A stretch of DNA of 64,000 nt from Agarilytica sp045430285 (GTDB taxonomy: Bacteria; Pseudomonadota; Gammaproteobacteria; Pseudomonadales; Cellvibrionaceae): assembly GCA_045430285.1 (NCBI GenBank), contig JAILXV010000005.1:186001-250000 (forward strand). The letters run 5' to 3'. The translations under genes and the position numbers were made by a program. Numbering within the stretch: position 1 is the first letter of the stretch; each line of letters starts with the position of its first letter. Positions 1-8,841 of the stretch are shown one piece after another. The notes under the pieces are model-generated. The model did no database searches. It was given only the letters and a program-made list of their open reading frames with translations, and had not been told where the DNA came from.

Positions 1-633
1 GTAAATTGCTGTTGGTCCATCTGCTCCGCCGATAATGCCAATAGCCGCTGCATCGGCAATAGAGAAATCCATCCAGCCAAGGGACGATAACCCCACCGCA
101 CCAATTACCGTTGCAAAGATACCAAACTGTGCAGCCGCGCCTAAAAATAATGTCCTTGGGTTTGCCAACAAAGGACCGAAGTCAGTCATGGCGCCAACGC
201 CCATAAAAATAATCAGGGGGGCCGCACCACTCGCAATCGTTACGGTATAAAAATCGTATAACATTCCGTTGCTGAAACCGGAACCTTCAACAAGAAGCTT
301 GGCTTGTAAATAAACTTCTGGACCAGCGTGTTGTAATGCTTTATAAATTTCATTAGTTGTTTCCCAAGACGCGATACCAGCCAGCGAAGCTAACTGAGTC
401 ACCAAGCCTACATCACCGCTATATAAGGCCGCGTCGATTGAAGAAAGCGCGAGTCCTGCCCCTGGGATATTTGCGAGTAAACCACCGAAACCAATGGGTA
501 CGAGTAACAATGGTTCAAAGCCACGACGAATCGCCAAATACAACAGTAGCAAACACACCAACATCATGGTGACCTGCCCCAGCTGTATCTGGTAGATACC
601 CGAGTCGAACCATAAGTTTTGAAAACCGTTCAT
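1..633 (-). CDS. oadB: Oxaloacetate decarboxylase beta subunit OadB, N-terminal part (runs off the left edge)
   Basis: This is the membrane subunit of the Na+-pumping oxaloacetate decarboxylase. It decarboxylates carboxybiotin and exports sodium across the inner membrane. The frame opens with ATG at 633-631 (MNGFQNLWFDSGIYQIQLG) and stays open for 211 codons to base 1. Visible family segments are FEPLLLVPIGFGGLLANIP, the FMGVGAMTDFGPLLANPRT loop, LGAAAQFGIFAT, and the GGADGPTAI motif right at the edge. Family members are about 375-430 residues, so roughly half is missing. The gene follows oadA on the same strand after an unusually long 284-bp gap that holds a dispersed repeat. Identity is very secure; the missing half is an edge effect, not a truncation. 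Confidence 0.95.
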   Translation of the reverse strand, partial: MNGFQNLWFDSGIYQIQLGQVTMMLVCLLLLYLAIRRGFEPLLLVPIGFGGLLANIPGAGLALSSIDAALYSGDVGLVTQLASLAGIASWETTNEIYKALQHAGPEVYLQAKLLVEGSGFSNGMLYDFYTVTIASGAAPLIIFMGVGAMTDFGPLLANPRTLFLGAAAQFGIFATVIGAVGLSSLGWMDFSIADAAAIGIIGGADGPTAIY

Positions 634-917
634 TCTTTTAATTTTTTCCTAACAATATCTATGTAAAGTAAAACTAACGATTCTGTAAGGCTTCGATCCG
701 TTTGGTATTGGCAGGCATTTTCAAAAAAAACATTAATATGTCCCTATAGTTTCGGCAATTCATTCCGGCAACTACTCCTGCGTTGCTCTAGCACCCGCCA
801 TCCTTGGCGGGACCTTGAATTGACAATTTTTTAAAATGCCTCCCAACCCCAAACTACCTATCCTTATTAATTCCAACGCTTTTATAAGTCGGACAAAAAA
901 GTCAAAAAACGTCTTAA
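634..917. other. oadA-oadB intergenic gap
   Basis: 284 bp separate two subunit genes that are normally almost contiguous. The stretch is AT-rich near oadB and holds one copy of the dispersed ATAGGGACATATT element (735-822). No open frame in it looks coding, and I see no strong terminator. If oadB is cotranscribed with oadA, the repeat lies inside the operon mRNA. Confidence 0.6.
735..822 (-). repeat. Dispersed intergenic element, copy 1
   Basis: On the minus strand it ends in the core ATAGGGACATATT (complement of 735-747). Internal to the core lie a GCCGAAAC box, a TAGAGCAACGCAGGAGTAG segment and a CGCCAAGGATGGCG hairpin-like end. The same parts occur in the same order in the copy near 8922-9060: TAGAGCAGTGCAGGAACAAC and CGCCAGGACGGCG. 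The two copies are therefore related along about 90 bp, not only in the core. Function is unknown. Confidence 0.7.
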
Positions 918-2720
918 TCAAGCCAGCGCTAACAAAATATCACCCACCGCAACAACATCACCTTCTTTTACATTGACGGTGGAAACAGTACCGGTGTGGG
1001 GCGCGCTGACTTGTGTTTCCATTTTCATAGCCTCCAACACTAATAAAGTATCGCCTTCTGTAACTTGCTGGCCGGGGGACACCAATACGCGGAATATATT
1101 CCCAGCTAATGGCGCTTTCACTGGTTCACCACCTGCGGCAACGGCATTGCCATGAGTAATTGGGGCGGCGCCAGATAGCGGAACGATGCCTGTCAGTTCG
1201 CCACCGTTATTTACCGTCACGGTATATTCTTCGCCATCCAAGGCAACGCTATACACTTCATCACCATTTTCGGCGTGCACGACGCTAGATTCTTTTCCCG
1301 TTGGTACCGGCTCAAAGAAGTCGGGGTTATCGCGATGTTCTAAAAATTTGAGGCCGATTTGCGGAAACAAAGCATAGGTGAGCACATCGTCTATTTCATT
1401 TTCGCCTTCCGCGATTTTTAAGCCCCTTTCTTTTGCTTCTTCCCGTAATGCTGTGCATAAGCTTTCTAATTCGGGTTCAAGTAAATCAGCAGGCCTGCAT
1501 GTAATGGGTACTTCACCTTCGGCCAATACTTTTGCCTGAAGTGCTTTATTCACCGGCGCAGGCGTTGCGCCGTATTCGCCGCGTAAAACACCGCTGGTTT
1601 CTTTTGATATCGTGGCAAATCGTTCACCACGCAACACATTGATAACAGCTTGCGTCCCGACAATTTGAGAGGTCGGCGTCACTAACGGTAAAAAGCCAAG
1701 ATCTTCACGTACTCTTGGGATTTCTTCCAATACTTCATCAAACTTATCTTCAGCGCCCTGCTCTTTAAGTTGGCCTTCCATGTTCGTTAACATACCGCCT
1801 GGAACTTGCGCGGTGAGAATCCGTGCGTCCACCCCTTTAAGTGAGCCTTCAAATTTCGCGTATTTTTTTCGGACATCACGAAAGTAGAGTGCGATATCTT
1901 GCAACGCAAGAAGATTCAAGCCTGTATCTCGGGCTTCACCTTCTAAAGACGCAACGAGTGTTTCGGTGGGGCTATGGCCGTAGGTGGTCGACATAGACGA
2001 TATCGCGGTATCAACATTATCAATACCCGCCTCAACGCACTTTATTAACGTTGCGTGAGCCAAGCCTGTGGTGGCATGGCAGTGTAAATGAATAGGTATA
2101 TCACACGCGGCTTTCAGCTTTTTCACCAACTCATAACCCACGTAGGGTTTAAGTAAGCCCGCCATATCTTTAATGGCGATGGAGTCTGCCCCCATGTCTT
2201 CGATTTTTTTCCCTTGCTCGATCCAGGTATCAATAGTGTGTACCGGACTTAACGTATACGAAATGGTGCCTTGCGCGTGTTTGCCGACAGTTTTAACCGC
2301 TTTTAATGCTGTCTCGATATTGCGCATATCGTTCATCGCATCAAATACGCGAAAAATGTCCACGCCATTCACGGCGGCACGTTCTACAAATTTTTCCACC
2401 ACGTCGTCAGCATAATGGCGGTATCCCAAGATGTTCTGACCACGGAATAACATTTGCTGCGGCGTATTGGGCATTGCCTTTTTCAGCTCACGAATACGAT
2501 CCCATGGATCTTCGCCTAAATATCGAATGCAGGCGTCGAATGTGGCCCCCCCCCAAGTCTCCAGCGACCAATAACCCATTTGATCCAGTTTTTCCGCAAT
2601 TGGCAGCATATCGTCAATTCGCATACGGGTCGCAAAGAGGGATTGATGTGCATCTCGCAGCACAACTTCTGTCACGCCCAAAGGCTTTTTGGTATCCGTC
2701 ATAGAAAACTCGTTCATCAT
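918..2720 (-). CDS. oadA: Oxaloacetate decarboxylase alpha subunit OadA
   Basis: This is the cytoplasmic, biotin-carrying carboxyltransferase subunit of the Na+-pumping oxaloacetate decarboxylase. Its 600 residues match the family length. The N-terminal carboxyltransferase domain shows RDAHQSLFATR (about residues 23-33), the SLETWGGATFD motif, the IAIKDMAGLL lysine segment and the metal-binding HLHCH. The C-terminal biotinyl domain carries EAMKMET with the biotinylated lysine at residue 566, 35 residues from the end as expected. The first ATG overlaps the oadG stop (TAATG), which implies translational coupling. MTDTKKPLGV, six codons later, resembles the usual family start and is an alternative. 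A run of nine G lies in the WGGA codons. Pyruvate carboxylase subunit B is related, but the flanking oadG and oadB settle the call. Confidence 0.96.
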   Translation of the reverse strand: MMNEFSMTDTKKPLGVTEVVLRDAHQSLFATRMRIDDMLPIAEKLDQMGYWSLETWGGATFDACIRYLGEDPWDRIRELKKAMPNTPQQMLFRGQNILGYRHYADDVVEKFVERAAVNGVDIFRVFDAMNDMRNIETALKAVKTVGKHAQGTISYTLSPVHTIDTWIEQGKKIEDMGADSIAIKDMAGLLKPYVGYELVKKLKAACDIPIHLHCHATTGLAHATLIKCVEAGIDNVDTAISSMSTTYGHSPTETLVASLEGEARDTGLNLLALQDIALYFRDVRKKYAKFEGSLKGVDARILTAQVPGGMLTNMEGQLKEQGAEDKFDEVLEEIPRVREDLGFLPLVTPTSQIVGTQAVINVLRGERFATISKETSGVLRGEYGATPAPVNKALQAKVLAEGEVPITCRPADLLEPELESLCTALREEAKERGLKIAEGENEIDDVLTYALFPQIGLKFLEHRDNPDFFEPVPTGKESSVVHAENGDEVYSVALDGEEYTVTVNNGGELTGIVPLSGAAPITHGNAVAAGGEPVKAPLAGNIFRVLVSPGQQVTEGDTLLVLEAMKMETQVSAPHTGTVSTVNVKEGDVVAVGDILLALA

Positions 2721-2983
2721 TATGGCTGGTGCTTCGCACGATGCTGGTATATCGCGTCTTGGATGATCAGTAGTTTGCGGGGGTCCACAGCGCCGCCACT
2801 TTCTTGGGGGGCGATGTCAGCATTGTCAAACGGGATGGGCTCTGGTTCAGCGAAATAGCGCCGCACAACACAGGACATCAAACTGACCGTCATGACGAGC
2901 AGCGTCAAAAAAATAAAGACCGTCCCCATTCCGAAGAACAGCAAATCTAATCCTTGCTGGAACAAATCATCTTGCATGCGCAA
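2720..2983 (-). CDS. oadG: Oxaloacetate decarboxylase gamma subunit OadG
   Basis: This small subunit joins alpha to beta and helps assemble the Na+-pumping decarboxylase in the inner membrane. The 87-residue product has one N-terminal membrane helix (LDLLFFGMGTVFIFLTLLVMTVSLMSCVV, given in two pieces here as residues about 13-41), followed by a short acidic, proline-rich cytoplasmic tail. GMGTVFIFLTLLV is typical of the family. It is the first gene of the oad operon, and its stop overlaps the oadA start by one base. The region upstream (2984-3182) is shared with the divergent dusC gene and carries a 17-bp palindrome. Confidence 0.92.
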   Translation of the reverse strand: MRMQDDLFQQGLDLLFFGMGTVFIFLTLLVMTVSLMSCVVRRYFAEPEPIPFDNADIAPQESGGAVDPRKLLIIQDAIYQHRAKHQP

Positions 2984-3016
2984 TGACCCCTATAAAATTA
3001 GCAAAACCCGAACCCA

Positions 3017-3033
3017 AGTATAGTGCCTATACT
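3017..3033. promoter_or_regulatory. Palindrome between oadG and dusC (possible operator)
   Basis: AGTATAG-TGC-CTATACT is a perfect inverted repeat with 7-bp arms and a 3-bp centre. It lies in the 199-bp divergent promoter region, 34 bp upstream of the oadG start. The minus strand of the palindrome contains TATACT, a plausible -10 hexamer, but no good -35 is seen. It could be a repressor operator; the binding protein is unknown. Confidence 0.4.
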
Positions 3034-3182
3034 ACACAAACATGACGCGAACACCTCCACTTAGCGGGCATTATCCGTACCACTTTCATAAACATACGTA
3101 TGCAGAAACGATTTTTCATGGATTCAAACACACCAACGAGTCTACTCAAGGGATAAAACGCCATTCATGGTAAACTCCCGCC

Positions 3183-4187
3183 ATGCGTATTTACCTTGCT
3201 CCAATGGAAGGTGTGGTCGATCACCACCTTCGTCACATTCTCAGCCGTGTGGGCGGTATCGATATTTGTGTTACTGAATTTGTTCGGGTGACCGATCATG
3301 TTCTCCCTGAAAAGGTGTTTAAGCGATACTCCCCCGAGTTATTACATGGAACGAAATTTACGGATACGGATACGGAAGACAATACCCCCCTACCAAAAGC
3401 CGCATTGTGCCCCACTAGAATTCAATTACTTGGCAGCAACGCACCAAAACTAGCCGCCAATGCCAGAAAAGCCGCATTGATGGGCGCCCCAGGCATTGAT
3501 CTTAACTTCGGCTGCCCTGCAAAGACGGTGAATAAAAACCGCGGCGGCGCGTGCCTTCTCCAAGAACCAGAAACCCTGTACGACATTGTTTCCCAAGTGC
3601 GCCAAGCTGTGCCTATCGATATTCCTGTTACCGCAAAAATTCGACTCGGCTACGAAGAGCGCAACGGTTATATAGAGAATGCCCAAGCGATATGTGAAGC
3701 GGGCGCAAATGAAATTGTTGTGCACGCGCGCTCCAAATCGGATGGGTATCGCCCCCCCGCCTACTGGGAATATATTTCTGAAATCAAACAACATACATCC
3801 ATTCCCGTTGTCGCTAATGGCGATGTCTGGAGTGCCGAGAACTATCGACAATGTGTAGAACGTTCGGAATGCGAAGATGTGATGCTGGGTCGAGGTTTAC
3901 TGGCGAAACCCGATTTAGCCTTAGAAATAAAATCATTGGCCAGTAACAACGACACAGCCTACACCCCGATGCCGTGGTCACAAGTCGCTGCACTACTTTT
4001 GGAGTTCTTTGAAATTACAACGAAGGTGTACCCGAAAAAGTACATGGGCAACAGAGCGAAACAATGGCTTTTTTATCTCAAAAGACAATACCCTGAAGCC
4101 GCCGAATTGTTCGATGCGATAAAGCGCTCTCGCGATTATTTCGATATAAAAATATCTATCGAGCAGTCGGCATTAGTCGCTGCTTAG
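3183..4187 (+). CDS. dusC: tRNA-dihydrouridine(16) synthase DusC
   Basis: This FMN enzyme reduces a uridine in the tRNA D-loop with NADPH; DusC acts on U16. The 334-residue protein starts MRIYLAPMEGVVDHHLR, where the APMEG motif binds FMN. DLNFGCPAKTVNKNRGG carries the catalytic cysteine (about residue 106) and is close to the DusC version of the motif. Later come ITAKIRLGY-type (VTAKIRLGYEERNG), the EIVVHARSK substrate-lysine/histidine region and PVVANGDVWS. The C-terminal helical tRNA-binding domain includes GNRAKQWLFYLKRQYPEA, typical of DusC rather than DusA or DusB. It is divergent from the oad operon and convergent with ggt. Confidence 0.93.
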   Translation: MRIYLAPMEGVVDHHLRHILSRVGGIDICVTEFVRVTDHVLPEKVFKRYSPELLHGTKFTDTDTEDNTPLPKAALCPTRIQLLGSNAPKLAANARKAALMGAPGIDLNFGCPAKTVNKNRGGACLLQEPETLYDIVSQVRQAVPIDIPVTAKIRLGYEERNGYIENAQAICEAGANEIVVHARSKSDGYRPPAYWEYISEIKQHTSIPVVANGDVWSAENYRQCVERSECEDVMLGRGLLAKPDLALEIKSLASNNDTAYTPMPWSQVAALLLEFFEITTKVYPKKYMGNRAKQWLFYLKRQYPEAAELFDAIKRSRDYFDIKISIEQSALVAA

Positions 4188-4210
4188 CCGCTGTAAAAAT
4201 ACGCGGCTAA
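4184..4210. terminator. Hairpin between dusC and ggt
   Basis: TTAGCCGC (4184-4191) and GCGGCTAA (4203-4210) form a perfect 8-bp stem with an 11-base loop. The dusC stop codon lies in the left arm. The plus strand lacks a T-tract after the stem, so intrinsic termination is only weakly supported. Its position between convergent genes fits a transcript end. Confidence 0.45.
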
Positions 4211-4234
4211 AATAAATAGTTAAAACACTGACAA

Positions 4235-5947
4235 TTACCGCTCACCTCGCGTTAACCGCGGTTCAGTTATCGCTATAAACTCGCCATTTTCCAACGCGAT
4301 TGCCTGAGTTGCACCGAAAGGCGGCCAGACTTTTAAGCTGTGCCCTTTTTTCTGTAAAGCACTCACTAACTCATCCGATGCGAATTTATCGTAGTAAACA
4401 GAAGCTGGCTTCCATTGCTGATGCACACGCACGGTATTAAGCGCGTCATCAAGGGATTTATTGAGCGCGAGTTTATTCAGTAAGGCTTGCATGACTTGCG
4501 AAATAATCGTCGGGCCACCTGCAGCCCCTACAGTAAGGATGGGTTTGCCGTTTTCCAGAACTAAGGTCGGGCTCATACTCGACAAGGGACGCTTTCGTCC
4601 TTGTACTCGGTTAGACTCTGCACCGACCAAGCCAAAAGCATTTGGTGCACCAGGTTGCGCAGAAAAATCATCCATCTGATTATTCATCAACACGCCCGTT
4701 CCAGGAATCACGACTTTACTACCAAAACTGGTATTCAGTGTTGTGGTAATAGCCACCCAATTCCCTTCTTTATCCGCCGTTGCGATATGCGTGGTGTGCT
4801 TACCAAAAAGTTCTGTTTCTGCTTTTGGCGGTAAATGGTATTTCTCTACCTCACCCGCTGAGGCCATTGAAATTTTACCCGCCAACATTTTCGCGTAGTC
4901 TTTATCAATCAGCCCTTTCGGCACTTTCACATAATCAGGATCACCCAACCAATGAGCACGATCAGCAAAAGCTAATTTCATCGCTTCGATAATGACGTGG
5001 TAGCGATCCGCTTCATCCAATTTTGTTAGGTCAAAATTTTCAAGAATATTTAATATTTGAGCCACATGCACACCACCCGAGCTAGGCGGCGGAAAGCCCA
5101 CAATTTGATAATGCTTATATGCCGTTTTCACCGGCTCGCGTAATAGTAATTGGTAATCAGAAAAGTCGGCTAAACCCACCAATCCCTTACTGGCCTTCAT
5201 CCACGCATCCACTTGCTTTGCGAACTCACCAGAGTAAAAATAATCCGGCCCATGTTTTGCCAATTTTCGATAGGTATTGGCGAGATCTTTTTGAACCAGT
5301 AACTCCCCCGAATTTAAAGGCGAACCATCCTTCTTCAAAAATATTTTTTTTGTTGCTGGAAAGCGCTGTATGCTTTTCACGCTACGCACCAAGCGCTTCG
5401 CAAATACGTCGTCCACAGAAAAGCCCTTTTCAGCGATATCGGCTGCAGGCAATATCGTATCTGCAAAGGACAATTTTCCGCCTTGCTTCTGCGCAAAATG
5501 TAATGCTGCTACCGAACCAGGGATGCCAATCGCCAAGGGGCCCACCTTGCTCAATTCGCCTACTGCTTTGCCATTGCGAATAAACATATCGCGATGTGCT
5601 TTGGCTGGCGCCATTTCACGGCCATCAATCGCGAACACCTCGCCATCCGCAGTACGAATCAAAATAAAACAACCACCGCCAATACCAGAATTATGGCTAT
5701 CTACCACCCCCAAGGTAAAGGCAACCGCGAGCGCCGCATCTATCGCATTCCCACCTTGATCAAAGGCATCAATACCTGCTTGCGTTGCGATTGGGTTCAC
5801 CGAAGCCACAGCGCCATCACCATTTTTAGTGAGCGTTGCATAGGCACCGCCACTTGAATCAATAGACTTGGCCGACAGCTGTGCCGAACCTACAAACGCA
5901 ATAACCAATAATAGTAATTTAATGGAAGGGATTCTCATGCAGATCAT
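4235..5947 (-). CDS. ggt: Gamma-glutamyltransferase (gamma-glutamyltranspeptidase), exported
   Basis: This periplasmic N-terminal-nucleophile hydrolase cleaves gamma-glutamyl bonds such as in glutathione. It is made as a proenzyme and self-cleaves before a threonine. I chose the ATG at 5947 (MICMRIPSIKLLLLVIAFV), preceded by AGGA; it gives a clear signal peptide ending near AQLSA. A TTG at 5992 would add 15 unlikely residues. The large subunit shows IDAALAVAFTLGVV, HNSGIGGGCF and the DGREMAPA motif. The processing site is in GKHTTHIATAD, where the second Thr is the expected nucleophile. The small subunit has NTSFGS, MNNQMDDFS, PLSSMSPT and GAAGGPTI. The unknown lipoprotein-like gene just upstream is probably cotranscribed. 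Confidence 0.93.
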   Translation of the reverse strand: MICMRIPSIKLLLLVIAFVGSAQLSAKSIDSSGGAYATLTKNGDGAVASVNPIATQAGIDAFDQGGNAIDAALAVAFTLGVVDSHNSGIGGGCFILIRTADGEVFAIDGREMAPAKAHRDMFIRNGKAVGELSKVGPLAIGIPGSVAALHFAQKQGGKLSFADTILPAADIAEKGFSVDDVFAKRLVRSVKSIQRFPATKKIFLKKDGSPLNSGELLVQKDLANTYRKLAKHGPDYFYSGEFAKQVDAWMKASKGLVGLADFSDYQLLLREPVKTAYKHYQIVGFPPPSSGGVHVAQILNILENFDLTKLDEADRYHVIIEAMKLAFADRAHWLGDPDYVKVPKGLIDKDYAKMLAGKISMASAGEVEKYHLPPKAETELFGKHTTHIATADKEGNWVAITTTLNTSFGSKVVIPGTGVLMNNQMDDFSAQPGAPNAFGLVGAESNRVQGRKRPLSSMSPTLVLENGKPILTVGAAGGPTIISQVMQALLNKLALNKSLDDALNTVRVHQQWKPASVYYDKFASDELVSALQKKGHSLKVWPPFGATQAIALENGEFIAITEPRLTRGER

Positions 5948-5998
5948 TTTCCTAAGTAAGGCGTTCTCTGTGATTTTGCTAGGGGGCGACAAATAATA

Positions 5999-6739
5999 CT
6001 ACGAATTGCCTATGACGCCATCCATTGCGTTTAAGGTTTTTTTGTCTCGCTCTTTCGCGCTTTTTTTAAGCCAATCACGCCACGCTTCGCGATATCGAGC
6101 GTTGATGTTAGCATCATGATTTGGAGGTGTTTGATCAGAAGCTACAATCCACTTAGCATCGTTAAGCTTTATTTTAATTGCTTCCACTTTCGACGTGACG
6201 TCACCAGTATCCGCCTCAACAATAGGAATACCATTCGCTCCCGCCTCTTTATCCTTATTATTCTCCATTACTTCATCACGATCGGTCACAACTTCAGCAA
6301 CTTTAAGTTTAACCGGTTGTATTGAAAACGAAGGCTTCCAAACCCCCATATGAGGTTCAACCAGAGAATAGTAGGTACGCTGAGTACCAGCATCCACACG
6401 AATAAAGTCAACCGAATTACCCGACACTAGCATAAAGATATGGCGTCCAGGTGAAAGCGTGTATTCCAGCTTGGTGTTATTTGGCATTGTAGCGACATAC
6501 TCAGGCGTATCTCCGGATACCTTATAAAGATGTGCCTCCACCGCAGAAGCCACCAAAGAGGTGCGAACAAATACAATATCACTTTTTCCGCCAGAAGAAT
6601 GCGGCACGACGCCGAGGGCTTCTTGCTTTTCAATGGACGCGTGTCGCTGCGGCAAATATGAACAATTCAGTAGGCTCACAAAACAAACCGCAATAAGTAG
6701 CGTTTTTACACTAAGAGATAGTAATTTTCTAAACGTCAT
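5999..6739 (-). CDS. Hypothetical lipoprotein-like exported protein
   Basis: I do not recognise the family. The product is 246 residues from the ATG at 6739 (MTFRKLLSLSVKTLLIAVC), which gives a basic start, a hydrophobic stretch and a cysteine in VSLLNCSYLP, a possible lipobox. The -1 Asn is not the usual Gly/Ala/Ser, so lipidation is uncertain. An upstream start (6805) would hide this signal. The middle (LSPGRHIFMLVSGNSVDFIRVDAG, about residues 90-120) resembles the beta-rich DUF2846-type lipoproteins that present a short loop after a PGRH-like turn; this is inference. The C-terminal third is charged, with a WRDWLKKSAKERDKK helix. It ends 51 bp before the ggt start and probably shares its transcript. 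Confidence 0.7.
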   Translation of the reverse strand: MTFRKLLSLSVKTLLIAVCFVSLLNCSYLPQRHASIEKQEALGVVPHSSGGKSDIVFVRTSLVASAVEAHLYKVSGDTPEYVATMPNNTKLEYTLSPGRHIFMLVSGNSVDFIRVDAGTQRTYYSLVEPHMGVWKPSFSIQPVKLKVAEVVTDRDEVMENNKDKEAGANGIPIVEADTGDVTSKVEAIKIKLNDAKWIVASDQTPPNHDANINARYREAWRDWLKKSAKERDKKTLNAMDGVIGNS

Positions 6740-7076
6740 CAATTGACAGTCTTTAAAATAGTTACATGTACAGAACGCCGCCATAAATTTATGAAAACCT
6801 CTCATGGATTATTGATGGTTTTTTATATCCATCAAATATTGAACACGCAAATCTCGAAGTAACGCACCTAAACAGTAAAATCAACACCAAATATATAGGC
6901 GTACAATTACAGCGGATATAAGGTATTTATTTGCCAATAGATAAGCGAAAACAATTGGACCGAAGTTTACCGCAGATGTTCAACCCAAAGGTCTATGCGA
7001 GTTCACATAAACTTCTAAGAACAGAGGTAAATGAACCCTTAAGCGCCATACCTACACATAGCAAAAAATTAATAGC

Positions 7077-8756
7077 TCACGAACTACACGACAACATTGA
7101 ACAACCGGCTTTATTCATCGCCCATTCCGGTCGTTTTTTAGAAAACTGCTGGTGTGTAGAATGGTCAACATAAGGGTTCGCAATGGCTTCTTGTAAGGTA
7201 GCAATTGTAGAGAAGTCCTTCTGATGTGCATTATCGATCGCTTCCTGCGTAACAAAATTACGTAAAGTAAACGCGGGGTTGGTATTATTCATAAGGCATT
7301 GCCGATCGGAAAAAAGGCTTTTAGATGAAGCGATAAATGCACGGTATTCTTTGAACCAACATATCCATTCCACAAAAACACCTTCTTCGAATTCAGGTAA
7401 ATAGCTGACGGCGGTTAATTGTTCTTTAAACTGGGCGAACATCTCTTCAGTTCTTGGGTTGCCTGTTGTATCCACCACACCTGCAACACTTTCAACATCT
7501 TGGTTCGACTCAGAAAACATTTTCGATAAATCTAAAAGCCGACGATAAAACAAAGTCATATCCATTTCTGATTGCGCCATTAACTGCTCGAGCGAATGGA
7601 AAAAATCGGAAGGGACATCGACACGTTGTAGCGTGTCATAAAGCCCCAACTTTTTCATCATCATTTCATGCCACATCGCATCATATTCATCGCGAAAATT
7701 ACGTACGATGCATTCTAATTCTGGGACAGATTCAACAAGTGGGTATAAGGCATTCGCCAACTGCAAAAGATTCCATTGCGCGATCGCGGGCTGATTACCA
7801 TAACGGTAGCGTCGATGCTCTTTGTCCGTCGTATTCGGTGTCCACGTTGGGTCAAAATTATCCAACCAACCGTAAGGCCCGTAATCAATCGTTAAGCCCA
7901 ATACCGACATGTTGTCCGTATTCATCACCCCATGAACAAAACCAACGCGCATCCAATGCACGATCATCTCACAGGTTCGGTGAGATATGGTTTGTAACAT
8001 CTGAATAACGGCAGATTTTTTATCTTTCTGATATTCAGCAGACAACTCTGGGAAATCATTGGCGATCGTATACGCGACAAGTTTGTCTAATGTCGCCACA
8101 TCTCCGCGCGCGGAAAATATTTCATAATTCCCAAAGCGCAAAAAACTCGGTGCTACACGGGAGACAATTGCACCTGGCTCAATTTCTGGATTGCCGGAAT
8201 AAAACATATCACGTTCCACTCCGTCGCCAGACAGTACAAGGCTCAATGCGCGCGTCGTCGGAATACCCAGGTGGAACATTGCTTCACTACACAAAAACTC
8301 ACGAACCGACGAACGCAATACCGCCAAGCCATCGGCATGACGAGAATAAGGCGTCGGTCCCGCACCCTTTAGCTGGATCATTTGACGCTTATTGTGACGA
8401 TCAAACACATCACCCAAATTAATCGCACGGCCATCGCCCAGCTGTCCAGCCCAATTTCCGAATTGATGACCGCCGTAACACATGGCGTAAGGATTCATCC
8501 CTTCAAGCACGAGGTTTCCAGACATTGCCCCCAAGAACTCTTCTGACTGACAATACTGCTCGCTTAACCCAAGCTCACTCGCTAAGTCCTTCGAATAAGC
8601 CACCAACTGCGGTGCCGATACCTGCTTAGGCCGAACATAAGAGAAGCATGCGCCTTGTACTTGGCGTGTTGTATTTTGCGTTTCTGGGTCACCAGGTAAC
8701 TGGCTCTGGAAATGCTGTTGGAAATTGAAACTGGTGATAATGATACTCCGATACAA
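7077..8756 (-). CDS. selO: Protein adenylyltransferase SelO (YdiU family)
   Basis: SelO is a pseudokinase-fold enzyme that transfers AMP from ATP to protein Ser/Thr/Tyr in redox homeostasis. Family signatures are LPGDPET near the N-terminus, YGGHQFGNWAGQLGDGRA, QLKGAGPTPYSRHADGLAVL, VREFLCSEAMFHLGIPTTRA, and the catalytic-loop region FVHGVMNTDNMSVLGLTIDYGPYG. The protein ends AGCSMLSCSS; the cysteine third from the end occupies the position of selenocysteine in animal SelO. The start is TTG at 8756, with AAGG five bases upstream; no ATG exists near the expected N-terminus. The gene stands alone, divergent from sirB2 across about 500 bp. Confidence 0.93.
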   Translation of the reverse strand: MYRSIIITSFNFQQHFQSQLPGDPETQNTTRQVQGACFSYVRPKQVSAPQLVAYSKDLASELGLSEQYCQSEEFLGAMSGNLVLEGMNPYAMCYGGHQFGNWAGQLGDGRAINLGDVFDRHNKRQMIQLKGAGPTPYSRHADGLAVLRSSVREFLCSEAMFHLGIPTTRALSLVLSGDGVERDMFYSGNPEIEPGAIVSRVAPSFLRFGNYEIFSARGDVATLDKLVAYTIANDFPELSAEYQKDKKSAVIQMLQTISHRTCEMIVHWMRVGFVHGVMNTDNMSVLGLTIDYGPYGWLDNFDPTWTPNTTDKEHRRYRYGNQPAIAQWNLLQLANALYPLVESVPELECIVRNFRDEYDAMWHEMMMKKLGLYDTLQRVDVPSDFFHSLEQLMAQSEMDMTLFYRRLLDLSKMFSESNQDVESVAGVVDTTGNPRTEEMFAQFKEQLTAVSYLPEFEEGVFVEWICWFKEYRAFIASSKSLFSDRQCLMNNTNPAFTLRNFVTQEAIDNAHQKDFSTIATLQEAIANPYVDHSTHQQFSKKRPEWAMNKAGCSMLSCSS

Positions 8757-8841
8757 TTAAACCTTTAAGGTCAATAAAAGTAAAACCTACGGTTAAAAAC
8801 CTTATTTTTTATAAGCCCTTTAAGTGAATAGATATTCTTAC

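Noticed and set aside
6931..7173. 80-codon plus-strand open frame before selO's end
   Set aside because: It begins with TTG, has no ribosome-binding site, overlaps the selO 3' end and shows no protein-like pattern I recognise.
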